From NCBI GenBank assembly GCA_020636955.1, contig JACJWY010000001.1, positions 1-64,000 of the forward strand: a stretch of 64,000 nucleotides of DNA. The letters run 5' to 3'. This DNA comes from Thermoleophilales bacterium. GTDB taxonomy: Bacteria > Actinomycetota > Thermoleophilia > Solirubrobacterales > 70-9. Below, in pieces: positions 41,571-51,510 of this stretch (positions within the stretch are counted from its first letter, which is position 1; each line of letters begins with the position of its first letter). The notes beneath the pieces were generated by a model. It was not told where the DNA came from. It searched no databases and saw nothing but the letters and a program-made list of their open reading frames with translations. Both the position numbers and the translations under genes were made by a program.

Positions 41571-42959
41571 TCAGGGAAGGATGCGGATGACCGACATCCC
41601 GTAACCGCTCCGGCCACCGGTGGCAACGATCCGGCCCCGCCGATCAATCATCAGATCGGCCACTTCCAACCCCAGGTCTCGACCCGGACTCTCGAAAATT
41701 CCGTGGTCGAAGAAAGAACGGTCGAATCCGCCGTTCGGCTTGAGCCTGACCATGGTGAAGCTGCTCTCGTGGGATCCGCCGATCACGATCCTGCCATCGC
41801 GTTCGATCGCGACCGAGCTGCCTTCGAACCGCCAGCCCTTCCGGGGCCGGAAAATACCGTTCCTGCCGAAAGAGCGATCCAGCCTTCCGTTCCTGGTGAG
41901 CCTCGCGACCAGGAGCCCTTCGTTTCTGATCCCGTTCTCGCGGCCGTCCCCGCGGACGATCACGATCCGGCCCTTCGAGTCGAAAGCCACACCGGTCGCG
42001 TTCACGCAGTAACAGTCGGCGGGACCGTTGATGTCGATACGGGCGATGCCGTGCGCGCCGAAGCGATTATCGAGCGTTCCGTCCGGGTTGAAACGCGCCA
42101 CGATCATGTTTCCGTCCAGTCCACCGACCGCCAGAACTTTGCGATGCCGGAGAGCCCTGACGTCGTAGAAGCGATTGTTGAAAGAGCTTCCCTCACCGCG
42201 AATCTGGACGATTCCGCTCTGGCCAGTGCCGGTCCTCGGATTTCCCCTGAAGGAACGATCGAGCGAACCATTCCGGTTCAGACGGGCCAGGAACGGGAGC
42301 TCACGACCCCCACCTTTCATCTGGTTACCGGCGATCAGGATCTTCCCGTTTCCGGTGAGATCGATCGAACGGGAGTCCAGGGCAATCCGCTCGGGGTATT
42401 TCTTGCCGCGATAGATCCTGGTCCGGTCGATGCACCTTCTCTTTGTTCCCTGGTAGCCGAACCGGAGACGGAGAGATCCGTTCGGGAAGATCTGGCTCAG
42501 GAAGGAGCAAAAGCCAAGGTTGAAGTCCGGATCGTGAGAACCCGTTGTGACGATCCTGCCGTCACCCATGATGGCCAGGTCCCGCCCGAATCCCGCCCGA
42601 ATCGTCCGGGGGTGACTTTCCTCGATCGGAAAGTGCGCACTGGAGACGTAGCCCCCGTCGCCGAAAGTCCGGTCCAGCCGGCCGTCCCGGTTCAGGCGAA
42701 AAAGGATCATCTGTTCGGAGCGGTAGTGCCCGATGTCATTGCCAAGGACGACCAGCTTGCCGGCCCGCGTCGCGGCGATCGCCTCCGGTGAATTCAGTTC
42801 GTTGGTCAGCGACGGATCCCCGTAGACGGTCGCAATCCCGTGCTTGCCGAAGGAGGGATCGAGCCGGCTCGCGGCGCGGCCAGTCGGGGCGAGGACGAGA
42901 ATGGCAAGGCAAAGCGCCGCCACGCAGGCCGGAAATGCGTACTTACGGTTCCAGATCAC
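41571..42959 (-). CDS. Secreted delta-60 repeat (beta-propeller-like) protein
   Basis: 462 residues. The signal peptide ends at PTGRA. The mature protein consists of seven or so delta-60 repeats, each with a core like LxxDGRLDRTFGxxG (for example RLNRDGRLDRTFGDGGYV, RLNRNGSLDRSFRG, FNPDGTLDNRFGAHGI, LTRNGRLDRSFGRNG, LKPNGGFDRSFFDHG). These repeats occur in secreted actinobacterial proteins of unknown ligand. No catalytic or wall-anchoring motif is visible. Confidence 0.85.
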   Translation of the reverse strand: MIWNRKYAFPACVAALCLAILVLAPTGRAASRLDPSFGKHGIATVYGDPSLTNELNSPEAIAATRAGKLVVLGNDIGHYRSEQMILFRLNRDGRLDRTFGDGGYVSSAHFPIEESHPRTIRAGFGRDLAIMGDGRIVTTGSHDPDFNLGFCSFLSQIFPNGSLRLRFGYQGTKRRCIDRTRIYRGKKYPERIALDSRSIDLTGNGKILIAGNQMKGGGRELPFLARLNRNGSLDRSFRGNPRTGTGQSGIVQIRGEGSSFNNRFYDVRALRHRKVLAVGGLDGNMIVARFNPDGTLDNRFGAHGIARIDINGPADCYCVNATGVAFDSKGRIVIVRGDGRENGIRNEGLLVARLTRNGRLDRSFGRNGIFRPRKGWRFEGSSVAIERDGRIVIGGSHESSFTMVRLKPNGGFDRSFFDHGIFESPGRDLGLEVADLMIDRRGRIVATGGRSGYGMSVIRILP

Positions 42960-42996
42960 GATTCCAGAAACCGTTACCGCTCCACCAAGTTGCGCC

Positions 42997-43994
42997 CTAG
43001 CCTCTGCCCAGCAAGAGTTGGTCGCCTGCGTAGTCGAAGGTAACTGTGCCGTAGTGCTCCATTACGTCGGCTCCGAGCAGCCCGTCGATTCCGACCAGGC
43101 CGCCGGTCGCCGCAATCTGCCGGGCCGGAAGGTCCGAACCGGCGAGGGACCAGCCTCCGCTTTCGTAGAAGGTGACTCTCGTGTTTCCACAGGCGGTCTC
43201 GACCTTTTCCGTGTCACCCGTCGGTGAGAGGTTCTGCTACTTCGCCAGTTTCGAGCTTGCAACAGTCCAGGTCGTTCCCGTGTCCGGTGACATCCTCCTT
43301 TCCGGCCCCGAACCAAAGCGGACCGGGACCGTCATCGTGACCGACCCCTGTTCGGACTGGACGTCCATCTGGGCCCTTAGTTCGGGCGAGACGACCAGTT
43401 CCTTCGCCGCGTCCGGGTCGATCTTCTGACCGGTGGCCATGGTCGGGAATGCAGCCTTTGAGCCGTCATAGTCCAGGCGGAAAGCGCCGAACCGGCTCAG
43501 GACATCAGAGCCGAGCAACCCCACCGGAATGATCCCTCCAACCTCAACCGCGGGCGACTTCGCCACGTGCACGATTTCCTCAGGCAGCGGCATCCCGGCT
43601 AGCGACCAGTCGGAGATCCTTGCGTTCTTCGTCTCGATAAGGCAGTTCGCGCCGGCGGAGAAATCTCCTTCGGTCGTTTTCAGGCCCGCCTGCTTCGCCG
43701 CGGCCGGGGTGAACAGTGTGTTCGAGGCCCCGGTATCGATCTTGAAGGGCAGGGGATCCCCGTCATCGCCGACGCAGACCCAGGCGATCGCGAAATAGCC
43801 CTCCGGGCTGGAATCCGTCTGGTAGGGCTCGACATCGATCGGAACCACAGTCAGAGCGCCATCCCGGGATGTCTGGCTACAGCCTTTGGCGGAGGCCAGA
43901 TCGATTCCCCGTCCGAGTCTGAGGAGGAGGGTCCGCAAGCGGACAGTGCCAGGGCGGCAACGAGGGCGAGAAGCGACGCTGAAATCCGAAACAT
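42997..43994 (-). pseudogene. Two-domain retropepsin-like lipoprotein, broken by a frameshift and an in-frame stop
   Basis: A lipoprotein signal (FRISASLLALVAALALSACG, start 43994) is in one frame. The body of the protein, from about 43930, is in another, so an indel lies near 43900. Domain 1 has IDTGASNTLF and GLLGSDVLSRFG. Domain 2 has PDTGTTWTV, then an in-frame TAG at 43237-43239, then continues in the same frame with TACGNTRVTF, GLLGADVMEHYGTVTF and a TAA-free run to 42997. The two halves are homologous aspartic-protease domains. The intact 43938-43237 frame would lack half of domain 2. Two lesions argue for decay; sequencing error or readthrough are alternatives. Confidence 0.7.
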
Positions 43995-44058
43995 GACTTT
44001 CAATACCTGATCCGCGGCGATCCTACTCCGGACTCCGACTTTGCGATAAAAGTCGCCT

Positions 44059-44979
44059 GTGTTGCAGGCCGCCGAAACACATCCGGTCGTCAAGGCGATC
44101 AGGGAACCCGCCGAAGGGGACCGGGTCGCGCTGGTTATCGAGGGTGGCGGCATGCGGGGGGCCGTTTCCGGCGGCATGGCGATGGGGCTGCATGAGATCG
44201 GTCTGGCCGGCAGCTTCGATGCCGCCTACGGATCCTCGGCCGGGGCGCTGAACGCGCTCTGGCTGATCGCCGGCCGGGCAGAGGACGGCATGCCGACCTG
44301 GACCGACGCGGAATTCGGCAAGGACCTTATGAACAAGCGTCGGATCCTCGGGAAACGGCCGATCGTCGACATGAAGACGATGATCGAACAGAACTACGAG
44401 AAGGTCTCGCCCGGGCTTTTCGAGGCGGTGCTCGCGGCCGACACCGAATTCCATCCTTTGGCCACGGCGGTCGAAAGCGGCGAGGCGGTAGATCTCCACG
44501 ATCAGATCACCGACCGTCAGTCACTGATCCTCGCTGCCCGGGCCACCTCGAACCTGCCGCTGATCGGCGGGCCGCCGGTTGCCCTGAACGGTGGCCGCTA
44601 CCTCGACGCTGGCCTGAGTGCCGCGATCCCCTTCCGCCAGGCGATCGAAGACGGTGCCACCCATCTGCTGGTTCTCCGCTCCCGCAAGGCCGGCGACCTC
44701 GCCACCGACCCCTCGGGGATAGGCGGCAAGCTGACCAGCCGGATGCTCGGCCGGATCAGTCCGGCAGTGCGAGACGGATACCTGACCCGGGGCGTCCGCG
44801 AAGGGGCCGACGAGCGCTTCCTCGCCCGCCACGATGGCGAGCATGGCCTGGAACCGAGCATCCTGCAGATTCGTCCCCATCCCGAATCACCTGTGCCCTC
44901 GCGACTCGAATCCGATCTTGGCGTGGTGCAAGGGGGCCTCGAAGGGGGTCGCCAGGCTGTGCTGGACGCGCTAGGTTGA
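44059..44979 (+). CDS. Patatin-like phospholipase
   Basis: 306 residues, GTG start. Oxyanion motif EGGGMRG at 28-34, nucleophile elbow GSSAG with Ser60, and catalytic Asp183 in YLDAGLSAAIP: the complete Ser-Asp dyad of patatins. No signal peptide, so it acts in the cytoplasm or at the inner membrane face, probably on phospholipid or lysophospholipid. It stands alone between the broken retropepsin gene and a cyclase gene. Confidence 0.9.
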   Translation: MLQAAETHPVVKAIREPAEGDRVALVIEGGGMRGAVSGGMAMGLHEIGLAGSFDAAYGSSAGALNALWLIAGRAEDGMPTWTDAEFGKDLMNKRRILGKRPIVDMKTMIEQNYEKVSPGLFEAVLAADTEFHPLATAVESGEAVDLHDQITDRQSLILAARATSNLPLIGGPPVALNGGRYLDAGLSAAIPFRQAIEDGATHLLVLRSRKAGDLATDPSGIGGKLTSRMLGRISPAVRDGYLTRGVREGADERFLARHDGEHGLEPSILQIRPHPESPVPSRLESDLGVVQGGLEGGRQAVLDALG

Positions 44980-44983
44980 AGTC

Positions 44984-45793
44984 GTGGTCAAGTACCTCAC
45001 AGCCCTGCTCGCCGGCCTGATCATCGGGGGCGGGATCGTCGCACTGGTCGGCGACGGCTCCAGCAACGACGGAGACAAGGCGTCGGCCACCAACCCACTG
45101 GGCGTGTCGAAGGTGGTTGATCTGAGCCACACGATCGACCAGAACATTCCGCTCTGGCCCGGTGACCCGCCGATGAAGTTCACCACCGTGGCCAACTTCA
45201 AGGACGACGGCTATTACCTACGCAAGTTCTCGATCGGCGAGCACAGTGCGACCCACATGAACGCGCCCAACTCCTTCCACGCTGACGGGGTGGGGATAGA
45301 CCACTACCGGCCGGAGGATCTGATCCGGGAAGCGGTCGTGATCGATGTAAAGGACAAGGCCGCCGCCGACCCCGACTATGCCTTCTCGCTTGACGACCTG
45401 AAGGCCTGGGAAAAGGAACATGGCGAAGTTCCGGCCGACAGCGTCGTGCTGCTCAATACCGGCTGGACGAAGTACTGGCGAAACCCGCAGAAGTTCTTCG
45501 GACTCGACGGCAAGGGCGGCCTCCACTTCCCCGGCTTCGACGGGGACACAACGAAATACCTGCTGAACCAGAGGGACATAGCAGGGGTGGGGATCGACAC
45601 CCACGGCGTCGACCCGGGACAGGACACCGCGTACCGGACCAACACCCAGGTCCTCAGCCAGCCCCGGATCGTGCTGGAAAACCTGACCAACCTGGACAGC
45701 ATGCCGGCCACCGGGGCGAGCATCGTGATCGCCCCGCTCAAACTCAAAGACGGTTCCGGCTCACCGGCAACGGTCACCGGCCTGATTCCCTGA
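44984..45793 (+). CDS. Membrane-anchored cyclase/kynurenine-formamidase-like hydrolase
   Basis: 269 residues. An N-terminal hydrophobic segment (about 4-22) directs export, then a cyclase-family (PF04199) domain: DLSHTIDQNIPLWPGDPP, the metal site EHSATHMNAPNSFH (variant of HxGTHxDxPxH), and GVGIDTHGVDPG near the C-terminus. The family hydrolyses amide or ester bonds with a divalent metal. The substrate is unknown; export makes a kynurenine pathway role unlikely. GTG or ATG start follows the patatin stop by a few bases. Confidence 0.85.
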   Translation: MVKYLTALLAGLIIGGGIVALVGDGSSNDGDKASATNPLGVSKVVDLSHTIDQNIPLWPGDPPMKFTTVANFKDDGYYLRKFSIGEHSATHMNAPNSFHADGVGIDHYRPEDLIREAVVIDVKDKAAADPDYAFSLDDLKAWEKEHGEVPADSVVLLNTGWTKYWRNPQKFFGLDGKGGLHFPGFDGDTTKYLLNQRDIAGVGIDTHGVDPGQDTAYRTNTQVLSQPRIVLENLTNLDSMPATGASIVIAPLKLKDGSGSPATVTGLIP

Positions 45794-45795
45794 AC

Positions 45796-47361
45796 ATGAA
45801 GTGGCTTGCGGCAACCGGACTGCTGCTGATCTGTTGCCTTTCAATCAGCGGGTCAGCTTTCGGGGCGGCCCTGGTCCGGGTGACTCCGGATGGCTACCTC
45901 GACTCCGATCCCAGCTTCCTGACCTCGCCACCTGAGGACTCGCGGGTCTTTCTGGCCGAACGGGGTGACCCCTCAAGCCATCAGGCCCGAATCCGAATTA
46001 TCGACGACGGGGTTCCGGTCAGCGAGCCCTTCCTGACCATCGACAACGTGGACCTGGCAGTTGAGCGGGGTTTGCTCTCGATCGCCTTCGCCCCGGACTA
46101 CGCGACCAGCGGCCTTCTGTACGCGTTCTATGTGGCCCACGAGGCGGATGCCTTCGGCGGTGGCACCGGTGACATCAGGATTGTCGAATACCACGTGTCC
46201 GCCGGCGACCCCGACCGGGCCGACCCGGCTTCCGCCCGGCTTGTGTTCAGCACCCCGCATTCGGCCGGAAACCACAACGGCGGCTGGATGGCCTTCGGTC
46301 CCGACGGTGACCTGTACTTCTCGATCGGCGACAACGCGAACGGCGACAACGCCCAGACCCTCGCCAACTACTACGGGAAGATCATGCGGATCGACCCCGC
46401 CGACCCCCCGGGAGCCGCCGCCTACACCGTGCCGTCCGACAATCCCTTCGTCGGTGAAGCCGGAGCGAAGCCCGAGATCTATGCCCTGGGGCTGCGCAAC
46501 CCGTACCGGGCCTCCTTCGCCCCGGACGGAAGGCTGGTGGTCGGCGACGTCGGCAACGGCACCTGGGAAGAAGTCGACGTCGGTGACCTCAAGGGTGCGA
46601 ACCTGGGCTGGCCGGCCTGTGAAGGTTTCTGCACCGGACTGACCCCGTCTTTTTTCGCTCCGGTCTACGTGTATAACCACGACAACAGCGTCGACGGCCA
46701 GGGCGGAGGCTGCGCGATCATCGGTGGCTACGTCGTCCGGGACAAAGACGTCGCCGATCTGGCCGGGCGCTACCTCTACGGCGACCTCTGTGACTCCTCG
46801 CTTCGCACCCTCGACCTCGATGCCGCCGGCGGCGACCCTCAGCCGGCCGGGCTCACCATCCCCGGCGGCCTGGGCAGCCTGCGCTCCTTCAGCGAGGACT
46901 CCCGGGGCTGCGTTTATGTGCTGACCAACGACGCCGTCTTCCGGGTCACCGCCGAAGCCTCTGACCCGGCGGCTTGTCCGGCCCCTCCCGAACCACCGGT
47001 CGAAGCGACCTACGACACATTCATCCCGCAACGGAAGGTGGTCGGGAAGAGGATGTCTGTCGGTGCGAAGTGCTCGATCGCATGCACCGCCTCCGCGACC
47101 GCGAAGTTCCGGATCACCAGAAACCGGTACCGCAGGAAACCGGTGATTTTCAACCTGGCCACTCCGCTCTCGAATCTGACTGCGGGAGTTCGCGGTGATC
47201 TGACCTTCCGACTTTCCCTCAAGCGGGTGAAGTCGATCAAGAAGTCGATCCGCAACGGAAGCCGGGTGACCGCCTGGGTCAAGATCAACGTGACCGGTGA
47301 AGACGGCTCGACCGGATCGGGATCAGGGTCGATCAGGCTGGTCCGACCGAAACGGCACTGA
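45796..47361 (+). CDS. Secreted PQQ-dependent sugar (glucose/sorbosone) dehydrogenase-like protein
   Basis: 521 residues. Signal peptide about 1-23. Residues about 30-400 form a six-bladed propeller of the GSDH family, with GLLSIAFAPDYATSGLLY, HNGGWMAFGPDGDLYFSIGD and ALGLRNPYRASFAPDG. A Cys-containing C-terminal extension (about 410-521, many Lys and Arg) is not part of the core enzyme and may bind the wall. Probably oxidises aldose sugars outside the cell if PQQ is available. Follows the cyclase gene by 3 bp. Confidence 0.88.
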   Translation: MKWLAATGLLLICCLSISGSAFGAALVRVTPDGYLDSDPSFLTSPPEDSRVFLAERGDPSSHQARIRIIDDGVPVSEPFLTIDNVDLAVERGLLSIAFAPDYATSGLLYAFYVAHEADAFGGGTGDIRIVEYHVSAGDPDRADPASARLVFSTPHSAGNHNGGWMAFGPDGDLYFSIGDNANGDNAQTLANYYGKIMRIDPADPPGAAAYTVPSDNPFVGEAGAKPEIYALGLRNPYRASFAPDGRLVVGDVGNGTWEEVDVGDLKGANLGWPACEGFCTGLTPSFFAPVYVYNHDNSVDGQGGGCAIIGGYVVRDKDVADLAGRYLYGDLCDSSLRTLDLDAAGGDPQPAGLTIPGGLGSLRSFSEDSRGCVYVLTNDAVFRVTAEASDPAACPAPPEPPVEATYDTFIPQRKVVGKRMSVGAKCSIACTASATAKFRITRNRYRRKPVIFNLATPLSNLTAGVRGDLTFRLSLKRVKSIKKSIRNGSRVTAWVKINVTGEDGSTGSGSGSIRLVRPKRH

Positions 47362-47372
47362 CCGCTCCCGGC

Positions 47373-47855
47373 TCAGTCCGGTGCGACCAGTTTTTCGAGC
47401 CGGTCGAACAGTGGTATCTGCCCCTCGATCACCAGGTTCCTTGCGGTGGACGGCGCCACCCACTCGACCCGGTCGACTTCCGGAATCTCAATCATTTCGC
47501 CCGACTTTGGGGGCCACTCGATCTCGAAGGTCATGCTCCTCTGTTCGGTCGGGTCAAGGTCGCCCTCGATCGCCCAGGCCAGAACCCGCTTACCTGATTT
47601 CTGCGTGATATCTCCGAGGTGGATCGGCGAGCCGGCCGGCGGTTCGATGCCCACCTCTTCCATGAACTCGCGGCGGGCGGCCTCAAGCGGTTCCTCACCG
47701 GGATCGATCTCGCCCTTGGGGATCGACCAGCCCCGTTCCTTCCTGGCCCAGAGCGGGCCGCCCATGTGAGCGATCAGCACCTCGAGGCCGACCGGGCCGG
47801 TGCGGTAGAGAATCAGCCCGGCGCTCACCCGGCCGGCTTTCTTCTTCTTGGCCAT
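47373..47855 (-). CDS. NUDIX hydrolase
   Basis: 160 residues. The Nudix box is complete: GEIDPGEEPLEAARREFMEEVGI at about 48-70. The opening SAGLILYRTGPVGLEVLIAHMGGPLW and ERGWSIPKGE match the actinobacterial group acting on nucleoside polyphosphates or similar substrates; the exact substrate cannot be read from the sequence. Lies tail to tail with the sugar dehydrogenase gene. Confidence 0.92.
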   Translation of the reverse strand: MAKKKKAGRVSAGLILYRTGPVGLEVLIAHMGGPLWARKERGWSIPKGEIDPGEEPLEAARREFMEEVGIEPPAGSPIHLGDITQKSGKRVLAWAIEGDLDPTEQRSMTFEIEWPPKSGEMIEIPEVDRVEWVAPSTARNLVIEGQIPLFDRLEKLVAPD

Positions 47856-47917
47856 CCGGCGAGGCTAACTGTCCGGGTCGGCCCAAGGGCGAGCCAAGAC
47901 TACCGCTGGCCTGTAAT

Positions 47918-50341
47918 TTGCATCGGGTGAATTGCAGGGGATGGGTCGCGCTTCTCGCGGCAACAGTAGTGCTCGCCGCTCCTGCGGGGGCGAAGGCCGG
48001 TGACCTGACCGGCCTGGTCAACCCCTTCACAGGTACCGAGGCTTCAGCCCCGGACTTCGGCACGGGCGGCGGGGCCGGCAACACGTTTCCGGGGGCGACG
48101 CTGCCCTTCGGGATGGTCGCCTTCGGCCCGGACACAATCCCCGGCCTGACTAATTTCACCGCCGGTTACACCTGGTCCGACCACCAGATCCGTGGCTTCT
48201 CGCTGACCCATTTCAGCGGTGCCGGCTGCGCTCTGCTTCAGGATCTGCCGATCCTCCCGGTCGCCGGGTCGCTGTCGAAATCTCCGGTGATCGCCGGCTC
48301 CTCGGATCTCGACCCCGCGATCGTTCCCGATTTCAGCCACAAGTACGAGAAGGCCAGGCCCGGCTTCTACAACGTCACCCTCAATCCCGGGAAGGGCGAC
48401 CAGATCGGCTCCGAGCTGACCGCGACCACCCGCACCGGCATGGCCCGGTTCACCTTTCCCCGTTCAGACACCGGCACTCTCACCCTGAACGCCGGCGGCA
48501 GCACGATGGCCAACTACCTGGCCGCAGTCCAGGTCGACCCGAAGGCACGGGAGGTGACCGGAGTCAGCGAAAGCGGCCGTTTCTGCTGGGAGCCCTCGAA
48601 GTACAAGGTCTACTTTGCGGCCCGCTTCGACCGGCCATTCAGGACATTCGGAACCTGGAAGGGAGCGACCCTCAGCCCGGGATCGACCGGGGCCAAAGAC
48701 GTCTCTCCCGACGCCTTCAACTACAAGCCGATCGCCGGCGGCCCGCCGTTTTTGCCCGGCAATCCGAGCACCACCGCCCAGGCCGGGGCCTACGTGAGCT
48801 TCGCTGCCGGCAAGTCGCGCCCGGTCGGGGTTCGGGTGGGAATCTCCTTCGTCAGTGTCGCCCAGGCCCGGAAGAACCTGAGCGAAAGCGCCGGGCTGGC
48901 GATCGAGGAAGTGCGAAACCGCGCCCGTCAGAGGTGGTCTCGCGAGATGGGCAAGGTGAGGATCGGTGGAGGCCTGAAGGAGGATCGCCGCACTTTCGCG
49001 ACTGCGCTCTATCACTCGCTGCTCGAGCCGAGCGTCCAGTCCGATGTGAACGGTCTTTACCGCGGCCAGGATCTGAAGGTCCACCGGGTCAGGCCGGGCC
49101 ATGCCCACTATTCGGACATTTCCGGCTGGGATGTCTACCGCAGCCAGATCCAGCTGCTGGCGATGATCGCGCCCCGTCGCGCCGCCGACATCGCCCAGTC
49201 ACTGCTCAGGATGGAAGCGCAGGGAGGCTGCCTGCCGCGCTGGCCCTATGCGACCCAGAACGCGAACATCATGAATGGCGATCCTTCGTCCCCGATGATC
49301 GCGACCATCCACGCGCTCGGGGTACGCGGATTCGACGCGAAGGATGCGCTCAGGGCGATGGTCAAGGGGGCCGATCACCTCTGCCATTCCGAGAACGCCG
49401 ACTACACCGAACGGGAAGCGCTGGGTGACTATCTGAAACGCGGCTGGATCGGTCAGGAGCGGAACGTGACCAGCGCCGAGCATTCGGTCAGCAAACGCTC
49501 CGAACCGTGGGGCACCGCCTCGACAACGATGGAATATGCGCTGGCCGACTTCACGATCTCAAGGCTGGCCAGGGCGCTCGGTCGCAAGGATCTCGCGGCG
49601 AGGTTCCTCAAACGGTCAGGGAACTGGCGGCACCTGGTCAACCCGGCCAGCCGGGCGATCGAGCCCCGGTACTCCGACGGCAGCTTCCTTCCGGGAGTCA
49701 CCCCTTCGACCGAGGACGGCTTCGTTGAAGGCAGCTCCGCCCAGTACGGGTGGTTCGTTCCCCAGAACCTGGCCGGACGATTCGCGACGCTCGGCGGCCG
49801 CAAGGCCGCACTGGCGAAGCTCGACGATTTCTTCACCGAACTGAATGCCGGTCCCGGTTCCCCTTACGCATTCCTCGGCAACGAGCCAACCCTTCAGACG
49901 CCCTGGATCTACAACTGGCTGGGTCGTCCCGACAAGGCCCAGTCGATCGTGCGCAGGGCCCAGATCGGGTTGTACGGGCCCGGCCCGGGCGGCCTGCCCG
50001 GCAATGACGATGGCGGCACCATGAGCGCCTGGTTCGTTCTCTCCGCCCTCGGACTTTCGCCGGTGATTCCCGGAACCGATGTGATGCCGCTCGGCAGCCC
50101 TCTCTTTCCGAAGGCAACGGTCAATTTCCAGGGCCGCATGGTCCGGCTAACCGCGAAGAACGCCGCCAGAAAGAACCCCTACGTGAAGGGCCTGCGGATC
50201 AACAGACGCTCCTGGAAGAAGCCCTGGCTTCATCTCGGCGCGCTGAGACGCGGGGCGAAGCTTGACTGGAAGCTTTCCTCCAGTCCGTCCGGCTGGGGTC
50301 GGGGACGAAAGCTGGCGCCGCCCTCGTTCGGCGATCGCTGA
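47918..50341 (+). CDS. Secreted GH92 alpha-mannosidase
   Basis: 807 residues (TTG start; a GTG at 47927 is an alternative). Signal peptide to about AGAKA. The GH92 hallmarks are present: VNPFTGTEA, GNTFPGATLPFGMV, a central FATALYHSLLEPS and DISGWDVYRSQ, and the C-terminal catalytic part GNEPTLQTPWIYNW and LPGNDDGGTMSAWFV. GH92 enzymes are calcium-dependent exo-alpha-mannosidases. The basic tail (residues about 760-807) is unusual. Acts on extracellular mannans or glycoproteins. Confidence 0.93.
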   Translation: MHRVNCRGWVALLAATVVLAAPAGAKAGDLTGLVNPFTGTEASAPDFGTGGGAGNTFPGATLPFGMVAFGPDTIPGLTNFTAGYTWSDHQIRGFSLTHFSGAGCALLQDLPILPVAGSLSKSPVIAGSSDLDPAIVPDFSHKYEKARPGFYNVTLNPGKGDQIGSELTATTRTGMARFTFPRSDTGTLTLNAGGSTMANYLAAVQVDPKAREVTGVSESGRFCWEPSKYKVYFAARFDRPFRTFGTWKGATLSPGSTGAKDVSPDAFNYKPIAGGPPFLPGNPSTTAQAGAYVSFAAGKSRPVGVRVGISFVSVAQARKNLSESAGLAIEEVRNRARQRWSREMGKVRIGGGLKEDRRTFATALYHSLLEPSVQSDVNGLYRGQDLKVHRVRPGHAHYSDISGWDVYRSQIQLLAMIAPRRAADIAQSLLRMEAQGGCLPRWPYATQNANIMNGDPSSPMIATIHALGVRGFDAKDALRAMVKGADHLCHSENADYTEREALGDYLKRGWIGQERNVTSAEHSVSKRSEPWGTASTTMEYALADFTISRLARALGRKDLAARFLKRSGNWRHLVNPASRAIEPRYSDGSFLPGVTPSTEDGFVEGSSAQYGWFVPQNLAGRFATLGGRKAALAKLDDFFTELNAGPGSPYAFLGNEPTLQTPWIYNWLGRPDKAQSIVRRAQIGLYGPGPGGLPGNDDGGTMSAWFVLSALGLSPVIPGTDVMPLGSPLFPKATVNFQGRMVRLTAKNAARKNPYVKGLRINRRSWKKPWLHLGALRRGAKLDWKLSSSPSGWGRGRKLAPPSFGDR

Positions 50342-50388
50342 ACGTTCGGTCCGACGGGTCCGCTTGAGTTCCGGCCCGATTGGCCGCC

Positions 50389-51399
50389 TCAGATTCCGGC
50401 TTGCGGCGGGAGGCCGTCCGAGATCGGAACCCCGTGATCGGTTTCGATCATGCCGAGTTCATAGACGGCGCCGCCTCCGGTGCTGAAGGTGGTCTCGTTG
50501 GCGTGACCGGGCATGGTCAGCTTCGCCTCCATCCGGGCCGCCGAACAATTGGTGACTTCGCGGGCATCGGACGCAGGATCAGCCGGGTCGCCGTACTGCC
50601 AGCCGATCGTGAGATTCGCGGGTGAATCAACTTCAAGTTCGAGATAGCCCTTGCCGGCCACGGGCAGCCCCGCCTTCAGTCTCAGAGGCGTTTCGTTCAC
50701 GTCGACCCCCGGGGCAAAGACCCCGCCGATCCGCCGGAACTCGCCGTCGCTGAAGACAGCCCCGTTCGCCGCCCAGGGGAGGAGTCGACCACCGACCCGG
50801 ATCCGCCCCATCACCACGTCAATCCAGGAGTCCTGATCCTGCTCGAAGTTGCTGCCGTGCAGCCAGATCCAACGCTCCGCGTGTTCGGTACCCCAGTTGT
50901 GGCCGATCATTCCACGCCAGTCATCGACGTTGATCTCGCGTTCGCCGCAGCGGATGGCTCCGTTGAATTCGCCCAGCGGCACCGGCGAGATCGGCTTGGT
51001 CTTCGGCAGCGGCAATTCGTAGAACCGTGGCCGGGGGAGATGGAAAAGTACCGGTGCCAGGGGCTCGAACCGAAGCTGCCAGGAGGCTTCGAAGCATTCG
51101 CCGTGAAGCCCGGCCGGACCTGCGGTCGAGTCGCCGATCCGGACCCAGGTGTTTACCGGGGCCGAGGCCGGCTGGCCGGTCAGGCGCCGGGCCAGCGGTC
51201 GCTCCGCCTCCCGGTCGAAGAGGGTGAACCAGATCGTTCCGGTTGCCTCCTGGCCGGGAAGCTTGTCGATCGTGTACCGGATCCAGATCGCGAGCGACCC
51301 ATCCGGCGAAACCAGCCGGGCATACCAGGACTCGTACATCCCGGTGCCCGGTGCGGCTTCGACGAATCGCGCCTCAGTCGGTGAAACTCTGATCTTCAT
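50389..51399 (-). CDS. CrtC/AttH-like lipocalin-fold protein
   Basis: 336 residues without signal peptide. DWRGMIGHNWGTEHAERWIWLHG and the two beta-barrel halves fit the hydroxyneurosporene-synthase/AttH-like superfamily (tandem lipocalin fold). Members include carotenoid hydratases, but many are uncharacterised, and no carotenoid gene is nearby. Function left open. Confidence 0.75.
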   Translation of the reverse strand: MKIRVSPTEARFVEAAPGTGMYESWYARLVSPDGSLAIWIRYTIDKLPGQEATGTIWFTLFDREAERPLARRLTGQPASAPVNTWVRIGDSTAGPAGLHGECFEASWQLRFEPLAPVLFHLPRPRFYELPLPKTKPISPVPLGEFNGAIRCGEREINVDDWRGMIGHNWGTEHAERWIWLHGSNFEQDQDSWIDVVMGRIRVGGRLLPWAANGAVFSDGEFRRIGGVFAPGVDVNETPLRLKAGLPVAGKGYLELEVDSPANLTIGWQYGDPADPASDAREVTNCSAARMEAKLTMPGHANETTFSTGGGAVYELGMIETDHGVPISDGLPPQAGI

Positions 51400-51414
51400 C
51401 CATCGACCTTCACA

Positions 51415-51501
51415 TCAGGCCGGCGTGGGCCAGCCTTCCTTGTCACCCTCGTTCATGGTTGAAACGGACCGCTGCATGTACTCCCGGAAGCTCTCGGACA
51501 T
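51415..51501 (-). CDS. Possible 28-residue small ORF upstream of the CrtC-like gene
   Basis: Encodes MSESFREYMQRSVSTMNEGD and eight further residues ending WPTPA. It stops 16 bp before the CrtC-like start codon, same strand. No clear Shine-Dalgarno sequence (GGGTC precedes the ATG). It may be a genuine small protein or leader; composition is hydrophilic and not obviously random. Confidence 0.3.
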   Translation of the reverse strand: MSESFREYMQRSVSTMNEGDKEGWPTPA

Positions 51502-51510
51502 GACCCGAAC

